Source: Lachnospiraceae bacterium (GTDB lineage Bacteria; Bacillota; Clostridia; Lachnospirales; Lachnospiraceae). From it: a stretch of DNA of 64,000 nucleotides. The notes under the pieces are model-generated. The model ran no database searches. It saw only the letters and a list, made by a program, of their open reading frames with translations, and was not told where the DNA came from. The translations under genes and the position numbers were made by a program. Below, piece after piece: positions 28,012 through 36,817 of the stretch. Within the stretch, counting starts at the first letter, position 1. Each line of letters opens with the position of its first letter. The stretch lies in NCBI GenBank assembly GCA_021770345.1, contig JAETRD010000008.1:62001-126000 (forward strand), given 5' to 3'.

Positions 28012-28773
28012 CTATTTCTCCAGCAGAATTCCCCCGCCCTGCACGAGCTCCTCGCGGTAATAGAGCAGCAGAAGCACGGCCGGCAGCATCGAGAGCAGGC
28101 CGCTGTGAAAGCTGAGCGAAAAGCCCTCTCTGTCAAGCGACGCAAGGTACACGCTCAGCGGATATTTTGATACGTCCCGCAGGAATACCATCGGCTGCTC
28201 CGCCATATTCCACGCATCCACAAACGTCAGAAGCAGCACGCTTGCGGCGCCGCTTCGCCCGGCGGGCACCATGATCTTCCAGAGCAGTGCAAAAACGCCC
28301 GCCCCGTCCATCCGCGCGGCGTCTAACAATTCGTCCGGCACACTCCGGAAAGTCATCCACATAATGACCGTTCCGAACGGTGAAAACACCGCCGGCAGAA
28401 TCAGCGCCCACACGGTGTCGAGCAGCCCCATCCGATCGAGAATCAGATAGCTCGGCATCAGCGTCACCTGCAGCGGGAGCAGCAGAACGATCACCAGAAA
28501 TCCGATCAGGAAACGGCGGCACGGAAGCGGATATTTCGCGAGCGCCAGCCCGCCCATGCAGCTGACTATAAGCTGTCCCGCCGTAATCACGGCGCAGACT
28601 GCCAGACTGTTCCAGAATTTGTAGAGATACTCCGGCGTGCGCAGAAACGTAAGCCAAAAGCCCTGCGGATTCGCAAAGCATCCCAGGAACAGATAAATCA
28701 CCGGCCCGAGCGCAGCCGCCGCGGCAAGCAGAATCACAAGCGTGCCCGGCAGATCTTTCACCTTTTTTCTCAT
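28012..28773 (-). CDS. Carbohydrate ABC transporter permease (MalG type)
   Basis: Second permease of a CUT1 importer, 253 residues. Several hydrophobic segments; EAA-type loop present as LLDAARMDGAGVFALLWKI near 150. The C-terminus is shorter than usual and lacks the common GAVKG ending. AAAGGAGG site; the gene starts by a 4-bp overlap with the partner permease. Confidence 0.88.
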   Translation of the reverse strand: MRKKVKDLPGTLVILLAAAAALGPVIYLFLGCFANPQGFWLTFLRTPEYLYKFWNSLAVCAVITAGQLIVSCMGGLALAKYPLPCRRFLIGFLVIVLLLPLQVTLMPSYLILDRMGLLDTVWALILPAVFSPFGTVIMWMTFRSVPDELLDAARMDGAGVFALLWKIMVPAGRSGAASVLLLTFVDAWNMAEQPMVFLRDVSKYPLSVYLASLDREGFSLSFHSGLLSMLPAVLLLLYYREELVQGGGILLEK

Positions 28774-29633
28774 GAATGCCTCCTTTGATACAGCAGAACG
28801 CAGACGGTTGCAAAAACGATCGGCAGCGCCGTCAGCACCGAAGCCACCGCCAGTCTCGCATAGTTCAGATTCTCAAAGTTGTTGTTGAGAAAATGCTGCA
28901 GCAGATAAATGCTTTCGTGCGGGTATTTCCCGCCGAGCAGAAAAGCCTCCCGGTAAGATTTAAAGCTGTTGATCACTCCGAGCACCGCGGAAAACGACAA
29001 CGACGGTGCAAGCAGCGGCAGCGTAATGTACAAAAGCTGCTGCCGGCGATTCGCGCCCTCCATGGCCGCAGTGTCATACAGTTCGCGCGGGATCAGCGCC
29101 AGACCGGCCAGAAGCAGCACCGTGATATAGCCGCAGTTTTTCCACAGATAAAGCGCCAGAAGAACCCAAAAGGCCGCGGGGCTCTCCAGCACGGGAGCCG
29201 GAATCAGCCACTCCACCACCATAACGATACTCGCAATCGGCAAAACAAGCGGCAGCAAAATCGTGTTGCTGCACAGGCGGCTCCCCGGCAGCGCCGCGTG
29301 CAAAAGCAGCGCAAGCAAAAGCCCCGTCACGAGCAAAAGCGGCACACCGAGCGCCAGAAATTTTACGGTGTTGCCCGCGGCCAGCCGGAAAGCCTCCGAC
29401 TCCAGCACTTTCACATAGTTGGAAAATCCCGCAAAGCGGGCCTGCCCGCCCGCAAGGCCGAACGAATAGCCGACGACCATGCAAAACGGCAGCGCAAAAA
29501 ACAAAAGCGTTCCGGCCAGAATCGGCAGAAACAGCAGCCCGCCCACGAGACGCCTGCGCCGGAATAGGGAGAGCCTCCCGCCTGATTTTCTTCTATTCGT
29601 CCAGATAGGACCACTCCTTTTCGATTCCGGCAT
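28770..29633 (-). CDS. Carbohydrate ABC transporter permease (MalF type)
   Basis: First permease of the second CUT1 importer, 287 residues. Basic N-terminal tail, about six membrane segments and an EAA-like loop (LYDTAAMEGANRRQQLLYI) near 195. The start at 29631-29633 has a GGGAGG site and lies 41 bp inside the end of the binding-protein gene, so translation is coupled. No ATPase gene is nearby. Confidence 0.9.
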   Translation of the reverse strand: MPESKRSGPIWTNRRKSGGRLSLFRRRRLVGGLLFLPILAGTLLFFALPFCMVVGYSFGLAGGQARFAGFSNYVKVLESEAFRLAAGNTVKFLALGVPLLLVTGLLLALLLHAALPGSRLCSNTILLPLVLPIASIVMVVEWLIPAPVLESPAAFWVLLALYLWKNCGYITVLLLAGLALIPRELYDTAAMEGANRRQQLLYITLPLLAPSLSFSAVLGVINSFKSYREAFLLGGKYPHESIYLLQHFLNNNFENLNYARLAVASVLTALPIVFATVCVLLYQRRHS

Positions 29634-30948
29634 AACATTCCTCCCAGCTCATCGTTCCGTTCAGATACGGCTCTGTCAGCGGATAAAGCTCTCCGTCGTA
29701 ACGGCCGGCAAGGCGGCAGGTATCTGCCCGTTCTTCCATATGCCCCAAATCCGCTTTTAACGTGCCGCTGATTTCTCCCGGCTGCACCGGCTGTATCGTA
29801 AGCTGCTCGAGCATTTTCGCCGCACAGCCCCGCCGCACCGGCCAGCTTGTTCCGCCGGCGATCAGTTTTGCCACGTCCCCGCTGCTCTCTAAGGCGCCGC
29901 TGCCCTGCACCGTATCGCCGAGCAGAAACAACAGCAGCTGTGCGGCCGCGTCAGTGTTGTCACAGCCCGAGGAAACGGCAGCCGTAATACACGGCATCAC
30001 AGTCAGGCTCCCGCTCTCGTTCGGAATCGGCAGAAGTCTGGCCGTATGGCCTCCGTCCTCAAGGACGCGCAGGGAATATCCCGGGTCAACAGCCGCCCCC
30101 GCCAGAAAGACCGCACCGTTTTGAACGCACATTTCCAAATCCAGCGCGGCAAAAAAATCATCCTCCGCGCCGTCGTATTCTCCCTCAATCCGCTTTGCCT
30201 GCTCTAACGTATCCTGCCATGCAGGCATATCCAGCCGGATTTCTGCCTCCTGCACGGAAACCGGGGAGACAGTCGGCGCATTCATCAGCAAAGGCGGGAG
30301 CGAAAGGTTCAGATAGGGCCGCATTTCCTTTTGTAAGGACATCAGCTGTTCCGTGTAAGCCGTCGTCCCCGCGGCCGCCGCGCTCTCGTCAAAGCCGCTG
30401 CCCGCAAGGCCCTCCTCCGTTGCAATCAGCGCCGGACAGGTGTAGCTGAGCGGCAGAATATAGGATTTTCCTTCATATATTCCGGCTTCCTGCAGGGACG
30501 GGATATATGCCTCTGCATCAAATTCTGCACTTTCAAAGACAAAATCCAAATCATGGAAAACGCCTCCCATAATCTGGCGTTCCAGATTCGGGAACAGCAT
30601 AAAGCTGTCATAATCCTCCGATGCGCGGTTGAAAAAAAGATAGATATCCGCGCCCTCGCCGCCCATCAGCTCCGTGCGGGTCCGCGCCAGCGCCGCCGCG
30701 CGTTCCTCCGTCATCGCTCCATCCTGCGTGTTGACCGGCGGAAGATAGACGACTTCCAGCTCAATATCCGGATAAATGCTTTGAAACTCCGCCAAAATCG
30801 GCCCCAGATACATTTCGTTTAAACCGTTCCCGTCCGCGCAGACGGTAAGCTTCCCGCCCGTCTCCTTCGGGCTCCCGCAGCCGGAGGGCAGCACGGCAAG
30901 CAGCACGGCAAGCATGACACACAAAAAACGACCCTGTTTTTTCATCAT
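29593..30948 (-). CDS. Sugar ABC transporter solute-binding lipoprotein
   Basis: Extracytoplasmic binding protein, about 452 residues. MMKKQGR is followed by a hydrophobic stretch and lipobox PSGC (Cys24). The body has the class 1 binding-protein look (GKLTVCADGNGLNEMYLGPILAEFQSIYPDIELEVVYL). The start is one of two adjacent ATG codons at 30943-30948 behind a GGAGG site. Divergent enough that the ligand cannot be named. The gene follows an LRR lipoprotein by 19 bp. Confidence 0.85.
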   Translation of the reverse strand: MMKKQGRFLCVMLAVLLAVLPSGCGSPKETGGKLTVCADGNGLNEMYLGPILAEFQSIYPDIELEVVYLPPVNTQDGAMTEERAAALARTRTELMGGEGADIYLFFNRASEDYDSFMLFPNLERQIMGGVFHDLDFVFESAEFDAEAYIPSLQEAGIYEGKSYILPLSYTCPALIATEEGLAGSGFDESAAAAGTTAYTEQLMSLQKEMRPYLNLSLPPLLMNAPTVSPVSVQEAEIRLDMPAWQDTLEQAKRIEGEYDGAEDDFFAALDLEMCVQNGAVFLAGAAVDPGYSLRVLEDGGHTARLLPIPNESGSLTVMPCITAAVSSGCDNTDAAAQLLLFLLGDTVQGSGALESSGDVAKLIAGGTSWPVRRGCAAKMLEQLTIQPVQPGEISGTLKADLGHMEERADTCRLAGRYDGELYPLTEPYLNGTMSWEECYAGIEKEWSYLDE

Positions 30949-30967
30949 TCCTTTTTCCTCCAAAACT

Positions 30968-32035
30968 TTATGTATGCAAAACCTCAAGCGACGGGAATGC
31001 TTCGATGATTTCCTCGCGGGTATACTGCTCGTTCAGCTCACTCTCGACCAGTCCGAGATACCGGAGAGCGGTAAGCGGACGCAGGTCGTCGAGCGTGACG
31101 CCGGTTGTATTTCCTCTGCTTGTTATAATCGTCAGCCATTCGAGCCAGACGGCCTCTCCGATCGGGCTCCCGTCAATCTCGTCCTCGACGCTCAGATACA
31201 GCTTCCGCAGTTTTTTAAGCTCCGACAGAAAAGAGAGGTCCCCCGGATTCCACATGCCAAGCAACTCCAGATTTGTCATCTGTGCGAGCACCTCGGGGTT
31301 CCAGTCTATATTGCCGCCGGCCTCCAGATAGACCAGACGGTCCGCCATCGGAAGCAGAAAACTGCCGTCCGTGATGCCGTTCCAGTCCGTGCCCTCCCCG
31401 TTTCCGATTGCAAACCCTTTTAACGCCGGAAACTCCACCAGCTCGTCTATCCGCTCCTCCGAGGCAGACGCGCCGTGAAAGGCGATCATTTCCAACTGTG
31501 TCAGTCCCAAAAGCGGCTCCAGAGACGGCAGCTCAATCGACCCGAACTCCACCCACTGCAGATTGTCGCAGAGCGCAAAATCCGCAAGCGACGCAGGCTG
31601 CTTCGTCTGCCAGAATCCCTCGTCCAGCTCCCACGCAATCGTTCCGTCAAGCTTCTGCAAGTCGGACCAATATTTGTCGAAGCGCCAGTAAATCGCGTGA
31701 ATCTGTTGTAACTCACTGCGCAAAACCTCCCCTTCCGGTTTTCCGAGCATGTTCCGCAGCATCTCCTCCGTCACCGGGTCCCCAAACGCAACCGGCCCGT
31801 CCTCAAACACCGCGCCGCTCTCTTTCAACTGCTCCTCGCTAAGCCCCGAAGTTCCGAATCCCTCAAATTCATTGGAAACCGTCCGCTTCTGCTCCTGTTC
31901 CTGCGCCTCCGTCTGTCCCTGTGCCTGCCGCCGTTCTTCTGTCTGTACTCCCGCTCCCCCCGCTGCACTTCCGCAGCCGGAGAGCAGCAGAAAAGCAAGT
32001 GCCGCGGCCAGACACCGCATTTCAAATTTCCGCAT
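30968..32035 (-). CDS. Leucine-rich-repeat lipoprotein
   Basis: 355 residues. Signal peptide with lipobox LLSGC (Cys21), a Gln/Glu-rich linker to about 50, then several irregular leucine-rich repeats from about 150 to the end (LPSLEPLLGLTQLEMIAFHG, LSFLSELKKLRKLYL, LRPLTALRYLGLVE). Such repeats mediate protein or glycan binding in cell-surface proteins. It is the first gene of the second sugar-importer operon, which suggests a surface capture or sensing role for the same ligand, but this is inference. GGGGGAG site before the ATG. Confidence 0.8.
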   Translation of the reverse strand: MRKFEMRCLAAALAFLLLSGCGSAAGGAGVQTEERRQAQGQTEAQEQEQKRTVSNEFEGFGTSGLSEEQLKESGAVFEDGPVAFGDPVTEEMLRNMLGKPEGEVLRSELQQIHAIYWRFDKYWSDLQKLDGTIAWELDEGFWQTKQPASLADFALCDNLQWVEFGSIELPSLEPLLGLTQLEMIAFHGASASEERIDELVEFPALKGFAIGNGEGTDWNGITDGSFLLPMADRLVYLEAGGNIDWNPEVLAQMTNLELLGMWNPGDLSFLSELKKLRKLYLSVEDEIDGSPIGEAVWLEWLTIITSRGNTTGVTLDDLRPLTALRYLGLVESELNEQYTREEIIEAFPSLEVLHT

Positions 32036-32098
32036 GACATCTCCCCCTTTTGCACCGCAAAACTAACAAATCGTCCGAACGCTGTCTCTGTTTTACTT

Positions 32099-32126
32099 CT
32101 TATATTCTATTATACTATCCGGTCAA
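32099..32126 (-). promoter_or_regulatory. Promoter of the LRR lipoprotein/importer operon
   Basis: Minus-strand TTGACC (32121-32126), 16-base spacer, TATAAG (32099-32104), about 65 bp before the ATG. Confidence 0.6.
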
Positions 32127-32501
32127 TTGCGCGTCCATCTTTTCCCGACACATCCCCATCATTTTCTTTCTCTCATCTGCCGCTCTGCCTCCTTAATGTT
32201 TATGACACTTTTGAGGCAGCCGTTTTTCCGTATTCACATCCACCCCAAATTGCTTTCGCAGGATAAATTCTTTTCTGTCAGAATTAATATTCTGTTTTTT
32301 ATAATCTTAATTTTTATTTATATTTCTACTATTTTATTAACAATAAAATTTATCTTCAATAATTTTGTAAACAATCCCCTTATATTTTTATTATATTTCT
32401 TCGTATTTCATTGTTCTCAACCTGTTTGATTTATTTTTCGTCTGCACGGCCCGATGCATAAAAATCATCTGTCACACTGCTGCTCCGCCGCATTATAGCA
32501 T
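32127..32501. other. AT-rich intergenic stretch without a convincing gene
   Basis: About 375 bp, much richer in A and T than its surroundings. I see no protein gene: the plus-strand frame across it is hydrophobic low-complexity sequence with no ribosome site. On the minus strand an extended -10 (TGCTATAAT, 32492-32500) directly follows the terminator at 32502-32561. It could start a small RNA or a long leader for the LRR gene. A strong AAGGAGG with a 5-codon frame lies near 32180-32200; its meaning is unknown. Confidence 0.4.
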
Positions 32502-32561
32502 AAAAATATCCCCTTTAAATATGCGTATTATCATAATTTTGTGCATATATTTAAAGAGGAT
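32502..32561 (-). terminator. Intrinsic terminator of the thiolase/ACP operon
   Basis: Long stem on the minus strand: TATCCTCTTTAAATATATG pairs with CATATTTAAAGGGGATA, then five T. It starts 20 bp after the stop codon at 32582 and closes the 12-gene operon. Confidence 0.85.
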
Positions 32562-32581
32562 ATAATATATTCGACTGTCAA

Positions 32582-33100
32582 TCAGCGCTTTTTCTTTAAG
32601 AAATTGAGCAACAGTTTCTGAAAGAGTGCACCGGTCGCTCCCACATACCAGATGCCGGCCAGCATCGCAGCACCGATTTGTATCGGCAGTGTCCCGATTG
32701 CATCGATACCTACAGGCCCCATAACCGTAAGCCCGATCGCCCATCCGCAAAGCCAGGCCGGAAGATAAATCCAGCGCGCTAAGACGGAACCGGCAATCAC
32801 CGTCAGACCTCCCATCACAAACAATATTCCGTAGAGCTCTGCATCCGGCTGAAAGTTCAGGGCCTCCTGCACCGCCAACACGATGACGGCCCAGAGATCT
32901 CCGCACAGAAACCCGATTGAGATCGGCACCGCCTTTTTGACATCGTTTCCCGCCGCCACATACAGCCCGGCACAAATCAGCGCAACCGAACCGACCGACA
33001 CGCCGAGATATGGGCTTACAACAGCCCATATCGGCGGCAGCAGCGCAATGGTAAACGCAAGTGTCAGGCAATCCATCCGCTTTTCTTTTTTCTCAGCCAT
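32582..33100 (-). CDS. DUF1097-type inner-membrane protein
   Basis: 172 residues with about five hydrophobic segments, no signal peptide; looks like the DUF1097 family (SIGFLCGDLWAVI, IQIGAAMLAGIWYVG). Function of the family is not known; a transport or sensing role for a pathway compound is possible. The ATG overlaps the stop of the NuoF-like gene by one base, so it belongs to that operon and is the last gene. An AGGTGGG site is present. Confidence 0.75.
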   Translation of the reverse strand: MAEKKEKRMDCLTLAFTIALLPPIWAVVSPYLGVSVGSVALICAGLYVAAGNDVKKAVPISIGFLCGDLWAVIVLAVQEALNFQPDAELYGILFVMGGLTVIAGSVLARWIYLPAWLCGWAIGLTVMGPVGIDAIGTLPIQIGAAMLAGIWYVGATGALFQKLLLNFLKKKR

Positions 33101-34206
33101 TAAAATTTTCCCACCTTTGTCAACTTTTTCGGAAGCCGCGGAAGCTTGCCGAAGACGGGGGCGATTGCCCCTTCCTCACAGGCAGACACACAGTTTCCGC
33201 ACTGCTCGCACATATCCTGATCAATCATATGGATATAGCCGCTTTTTCCCTCAATCGCATCTTCCCCGCACGCATCCGCACAGTCCCCGCAGCCGGTACA
33301 TTTGTCCGGCCAGATGATATAGGTACTCGCTTCCCGGTAACAAACCCCGCAGCGGCAGGTCTTTTTTTTGATGTGCGCTTCGAACTCTTCCGAAAAAAGT
33401 TCTATGGCCGACAACAGCGGACCGGGCATATTCTGTCCGAACGGACAGTAGCTTCCGGCACAAACCAGCTCACCGACCTCTCTGATCAGCGCAAGGTCCG
33501 TTATTTTTGCCTTTCCCGTCGTCATCTCTGCAGTCATCTGCCCAAACTGTGAGCTTCCCTCTCTACAGAGCACGCACTTGCCGCAGGAACTCTCATGCGC
33601 TTCCTGCGCAAGTTTTCTGCACACATCCACGATGCAGGCGTCTTTGCCGTAAATCGTAATCGAAGAATACATCTGCTCCGCGGTAATTTTCATCCCGGAA
33701 TATTCCGCCGGCGTGACAAATCTGCCGCGAAGCCCGCCGAGCAAAATCGCGCCTGCATCCGTCACGTCCGCAAGCTCCTCCAACGGCGTTCCAATTTTTA
33801 CTTCCTCTACCGTTGTCTTTCCGTCCCTGTTTACCGCCGTAAACCGTGTTTCAAACCCGTTTTGGATGCCGTACGCCGCCTCGGGTGTGAGCACCATCAC
33901 CTCCCTGCCCTCATATTCCGCCGCAAAGTCATCCCGAATCATCGGGCGCGGAAGATTCCCGGAAAGCACCTGCGCCACCGCATACGGATTTCCCAATACC
34001 GGGCTTACCGCGCTGTATCTTGCCTGTTCCTCAAGACCACAGACACACTCTCCCTCCGCAAGAAGATACAAAATCTCCGCCTCATTGTCCGCCGCATATT
34101 TTTCCACACCGGCGACTACGTCCGCAAGCCGCTCCTTCATCAGATGCATGGAAACCGGCGCGTATCCATCGTCCGCCGCACAGCTGCATACCAGTAACTT
34201 TTTCAT
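33100..34206 (-). CDS. NuoF-like iron-sulfur subunit lacking the FMN domain
   Basis: 368 residues. The middle has an SLBB-like region (about 115-175), followed by the NuoF C-terminal cluster motif SSCGKCVLCREG (Cys208, 211, 214, with Cys254) and then a two-[4Fe-4S] ferredoxin domain (Cys303-313 and Cys333-343 groups). The N-terminal FMN/NADH Rossmann domain of NuoF (GRGGAGFP) is missing; instead there are about 100 residues with a CSC and a CVC pair. So it may pass electrons rather than oxidise NADH itself. It starts by a 4-bp overlap with the NuoG-GltD gene, its probable partner, which carries the NAD(P)H site. Confidence 0.82.
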   Translation of the reverse strand: MKKLLVCSCAADDGYAPVSMHLMKERLADVVAGVEKYAADNEAEILYLLAEGECVCGLEEQARYSAVSPVLGNPYAVAQVLSGNLPRPMIRDDFAAEYEGREVMVLTPEAAYGIQNGFETRFTAVNRDGKTTVEEVKIGTPLEELADVTDAGAILLGGLRGRFVTPAEYSGMKITAEQMYSSITIYGKDACIVDVCRKLAQEAHESSCGKCVLCREGSSQFGQMTAEMTTGKAKITDLALIREVGELVCAGSYCPFGQNMPGPLLSAIELFSEEFEAHIKKKTCRCGVCYREASTYIIWPDKCTGCGDCADACGEDAIEGKSGYIHMIDQDMCEQCGNCVSACEEGAIAPVFGKLPRLPKKLTKVGKF

Positions 34207-36323
34207 GCCTGCCGTCCTCCTTCCTCACCTGCATAGTCACTCCAGAATTTCTGGGGCGCAATCTGAACGCGAAGATCACACTGGAGACACCTTTTTGCCT
34301 CGCAGGCCGCGTCTTCGCAGGAATAGCCAAAGTCCATGGGCGCAAAACTGCAGGTGCGTGTTTCCACCGCCGCAACCGCGGGCGCCACGCGCTCCATCGC
34401 TGCCATCCCCGCAGCCTTTCCGATACACGGGTTCGCATCCTGTTCCGGCGCGAGCTGTTCCTCAATCACACCGTCTCCGCCGAGATATCTGTCTATCTCC
34501 GAAGCCGCCGCGCGCGCTCCCGCGATCGCTTTTATCACGGACTGCGTGCCCGTCACACCGTCTCCGGCCGCAAAAATTCCCTCCGCCGAAGTGCGGGTCC
34601 CTCCATCTGTCACAATCCGCCCGCGCGCAAGCGCAAGCCCAAATTCCTCCGTCACATCGGGGTGCTGCCCCACCGCAAATATCACGGTATCGGCGGCGAT
34701 GATTTCATCCGAATTTTCCTCTTTTTCGATGACCGCCTTTCCGTTTTCAAAATAGAAATTCTTCACGCCAGTAACCGAGAGGCCCGCTGCTTTACCGTTT
34801 TCACCGATAATCTCGTTGAAGGTTTTCGAATTGTGGATGTGGATGCCGTCCTCCTTTGCCCACTCGATTTCTTCATCGGATGCCGTCATTTTGTCCGCAG
34901 CCTCGAGACATGCCATATGTACTTCCTTCGCGCCGAGCCGCAGCGCAGATTCCGCACAGTCAATCGCCACATTGCCCCCGCCGAGCACGACCACCCGCTC
35001 CCCGACCTTCATCGGTTCTCCGAGGTTTACCGCACGGAGAAATTCCGCATTCAGATAGACGTTTTCCAGATCATTTCCCGGAATCGGAAGCTTATTGCCC
35101 GCGTGCGTTCCGATTGCCGCAAATACCGCGTCATAGCCGGACGCTTTCAGTTCCGCCGCAGAAGCCACGTCGCTTTCGCATTTTATCACAACGCCGATCG
35201 CCTCAATCTCCGCAATCTCTCTGTCGAGAACCTCCCTGGGCAGACGGTAAGACGGAATCCCGTACCGCATCTGTCCGCCGGCCTGCGGCAGTTTTTCAAA
35301 AACGGTCACCTCATGCCCCAATTTCTTCAGGTAATACGCCGCCGTAAGTCCCGCGGGCCCCGCGCCGATCACCGCAACCCGCTTGCCGCTGTCCGGTTTT
35401 CTGACCGCGCGCTCCCTCCAGCTTCCGTCATCCTGCGCGGCCGCAAACCGCTTCAGATTGCGGATGGAGAGCGGGCTGTTCAGATGGCTCCTCTTGCACT
35501 GCATCTCGCAGTTATGCGTGCAGATATATCCGAGCGTCTCCGGGAAGGGCGCCTTTTCTCTCACCACCGCCGCGGCTGCCGGATAGTTTCCCTCCCTGAT
35601 AAAGCGGATATATTTCGGCACGTCGATATTGGCCGGACAACCCTCCATACAGGGTACAAGCGACAACTCACGTCCGACTCCCTCCTTAAAGATACCGACT
35701 TTATCCCGGATAGAGCCCGTCGGGCATACCTCGACACAGGCGCCGCAGAACATACAGCCCGCCTCCTCTAAGCTGTTCCCGTTTACGGAAACCCGCATCC
35801 TGCCGCCCTCTTTTGTGAATTTCAGCGCCCCGACACCGCGGAGTTCACCGCATGCGCGGACGCAGCGGCCGCAGAGAATGCAGCGGTACAGCTCATGTAC
35901 CATCAGCGGATTGCTCTCGTCATTTTGCGCCGGTATCTTCTGTTCCCGGAGATCCCGCCCGCCATCTCCGATATATTGCGAGATGGAAGCCAGCTGGCAT
36001 TTCCCGTATTTCGGACAGCCGACACACTCGCTCGGGTGCGTCTTAAACATAAGGTCGCAGGAGAGCTTTCTGATTTTTTCGGCCAGCTCGTCCCTCGTGC
36101 GGATTATCATGCCCTCCTTTACCTTCACGGAGCACGATGTGATTACGCCGTCCACTCCCTCCTGCTTCACCACACACAAACGGCAGCCTCCGTTCGGATG
36201 CAGATTTTCATGATGGCAGAGATGCGGGATATAAATACCGTTTTCGAGCGCCGCCTCAAGCACCGTTTTGCTCTCCTCCGCCAGTATTTCACGGTCATCA
36301 ATTGTCAGTTTTACCTGTGCCAT
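34203..36323 (-). CDS. NuoG-type Fe-S domain fused to GltD-type NAD(P)H oxidoreductase
   Basis: 706 residues. N-terminal [2Fe-2S] domain (Cys36, 47, 50, 64), a NuoG-like His/Cys cluster (His96, Cys100, 103, 109), two [4Fe-4S] ferredoxin motifs (Cys148-158 and 190-200), then a complete GltD-like unit. The latter has the helical Fe-S domain (CMEGCP; CTHNCEMQC), the FAD motif IGAGPAGLTAA near 319 and the NAD(P)H motif LGGGNVAIDCAESA near 465. Such proteins shuttle electrons between NAD(P)H and ferredoxin or flavoproteins. Start at 36321-36323 after GGAGGG. With the NuoF-like protein it probably forms a soluble electron-transfer complex that disposes of or supplies reducing power for this pathway. 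Confidence 0.87.
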   Translation of the reverse strand: MAQVKLTIDDREILAEESKTVLEAALENGIYIPHLCHHENLHPNGGCRLCVVKQEGVDGVITSCSVKVKEGMIIRTRDELAEKIRKLSCDLMFKTHPSECVGCPKYGKCQLASISQYIGDGGRDLREQKIPAQNDESNPLMVHELYRCILCGRCVRACGELRGVGALKFTKEGGRMRVSVNGNSLEEAGCMFCGACVEVCPTGSIRDKVGIFKEGVGRELSLVPCMEGCPANIDVPKYIRFIREGNYPAAAAVVREKAPFPETLGYICTHNCEMQCKRSHLNSPLSIRNLKRFAAAQDDGSWRERAVRKPDSGKRVAVIGAGPAGLTAAYYLKKLGHEVTVFEKLPQAGGQMRYGIPSYRLPREVLDREIAEIEAIGVVIKCESDVASAAELKASGYDAVFAAIGTHAGNKLPIPGNDLENVYLNAEFLRAVNLGEPMKVGERVVVLGGGNVAIDCAESALRLGAKEVHMACLEAADKMTASDEEIEWAKEDGIHIHNSKTFNEIIGENGKAAGLSVTGVKNFYFENGKAVIEKEENSDEIIAADTVIFAVGQHPDVTEEFGLALARGRIVTDGGTRTSAEGIFAAGDGVTGTQSVIKAIAGARAAASEIDRYLGGDGVIEEQLAPEQDANPCIGKAAGMAAMERVAPAVAAVETRTCSFAPMDFGYSCEDAACEAKRCLQCDLRVQIAPQKFWSDYAGEEGGRQA

Positions 36324-36381
36324 TTTTCCCTCCATGCACCTGTGTTTTACTTCCGCGAACCCCGGGCCCTGCAGCCGGGGT

Positions 36382-36771
36382 TCACACGGACAGCACCAGG
36401 GCGATGGCAAGCGCCGTATCGCCCTGATTTGTAATAGAAATCAATATTTCGCCAATATGCGCCCGGTTCATGACCGATTGCAGTTCCTCTGTAACAAGAA
36501 CCTCCGGCGCGCCGTTTTGACGCCTTACGGTCTGCACGATGCGGAAATCAAAACGAATCTCCTCATGGCGTCCGCAGATTGCCTTGTAAACCGCTTCCTT
36601 CACCGCAAACCGCCCCGCCAGATACCCGTATATGTCGGGCGCGCGCAACGCTTCCTGTTTTTCCGCCTGCCCGAAGGTCTTTTCAAAAAACGCTCCCCGG
36701 GTTCTCCCGTCTAACTCCGCAAGCTCACGCACGGAAACCAGATCAATTCCAATCCCCTCTACATTTCCCAT
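36382..36771 (-). CDS. acpS: Holo-[acyl-carrier-protein] synthase
   Basis: Phosphopantetheinyl transferase, 129 residues. Magnesium-binding Asp10 in GIGIDLVSV and the FAVKEAVYKA motif (Lys58, Glu59) are intact. It moves 4-phosphopantetheine from CoA to the serine of an ACP. Its place between the phosphate acyltransferase and the NuoG-GltD genes, in the same operon as an ACP, says it serves that carrier rather than only fatty acid synthesis. Ribosome site AAAGG, slightly far. Confidence 0.92.
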   Translation of the reverse strand: MGNVEGIGIDLVSVRELAELDGRTRGAFFEKTFGQAEKQEALRAPDIYGYLAGRFAVKEAVYKAICGRHEEIRFDFRIVQTVRRQNGAPEVLVTEELQSVMNRAHIGEILISITNQGDTALAIALVLSV

Positions 36772-36817
36772 GTTTTAAACGCCTTTCCGCAAACGCGTCT
36801 CCCGTCCCCGCGCGCTG

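Noticed and set aside
32127-32429. 100-codon hydrophobic frame on the plus strand
   Set aside because: Arises from T-rich noncoding DNA; no ribosome site and no family resemblance.
34020-35771. 583-codon open frame on the plus strand
   Set aside because: Lies opposite the NuoG-GltD gene, whose motifs are unambiguous; the plus-strand product has no recognisable domain.
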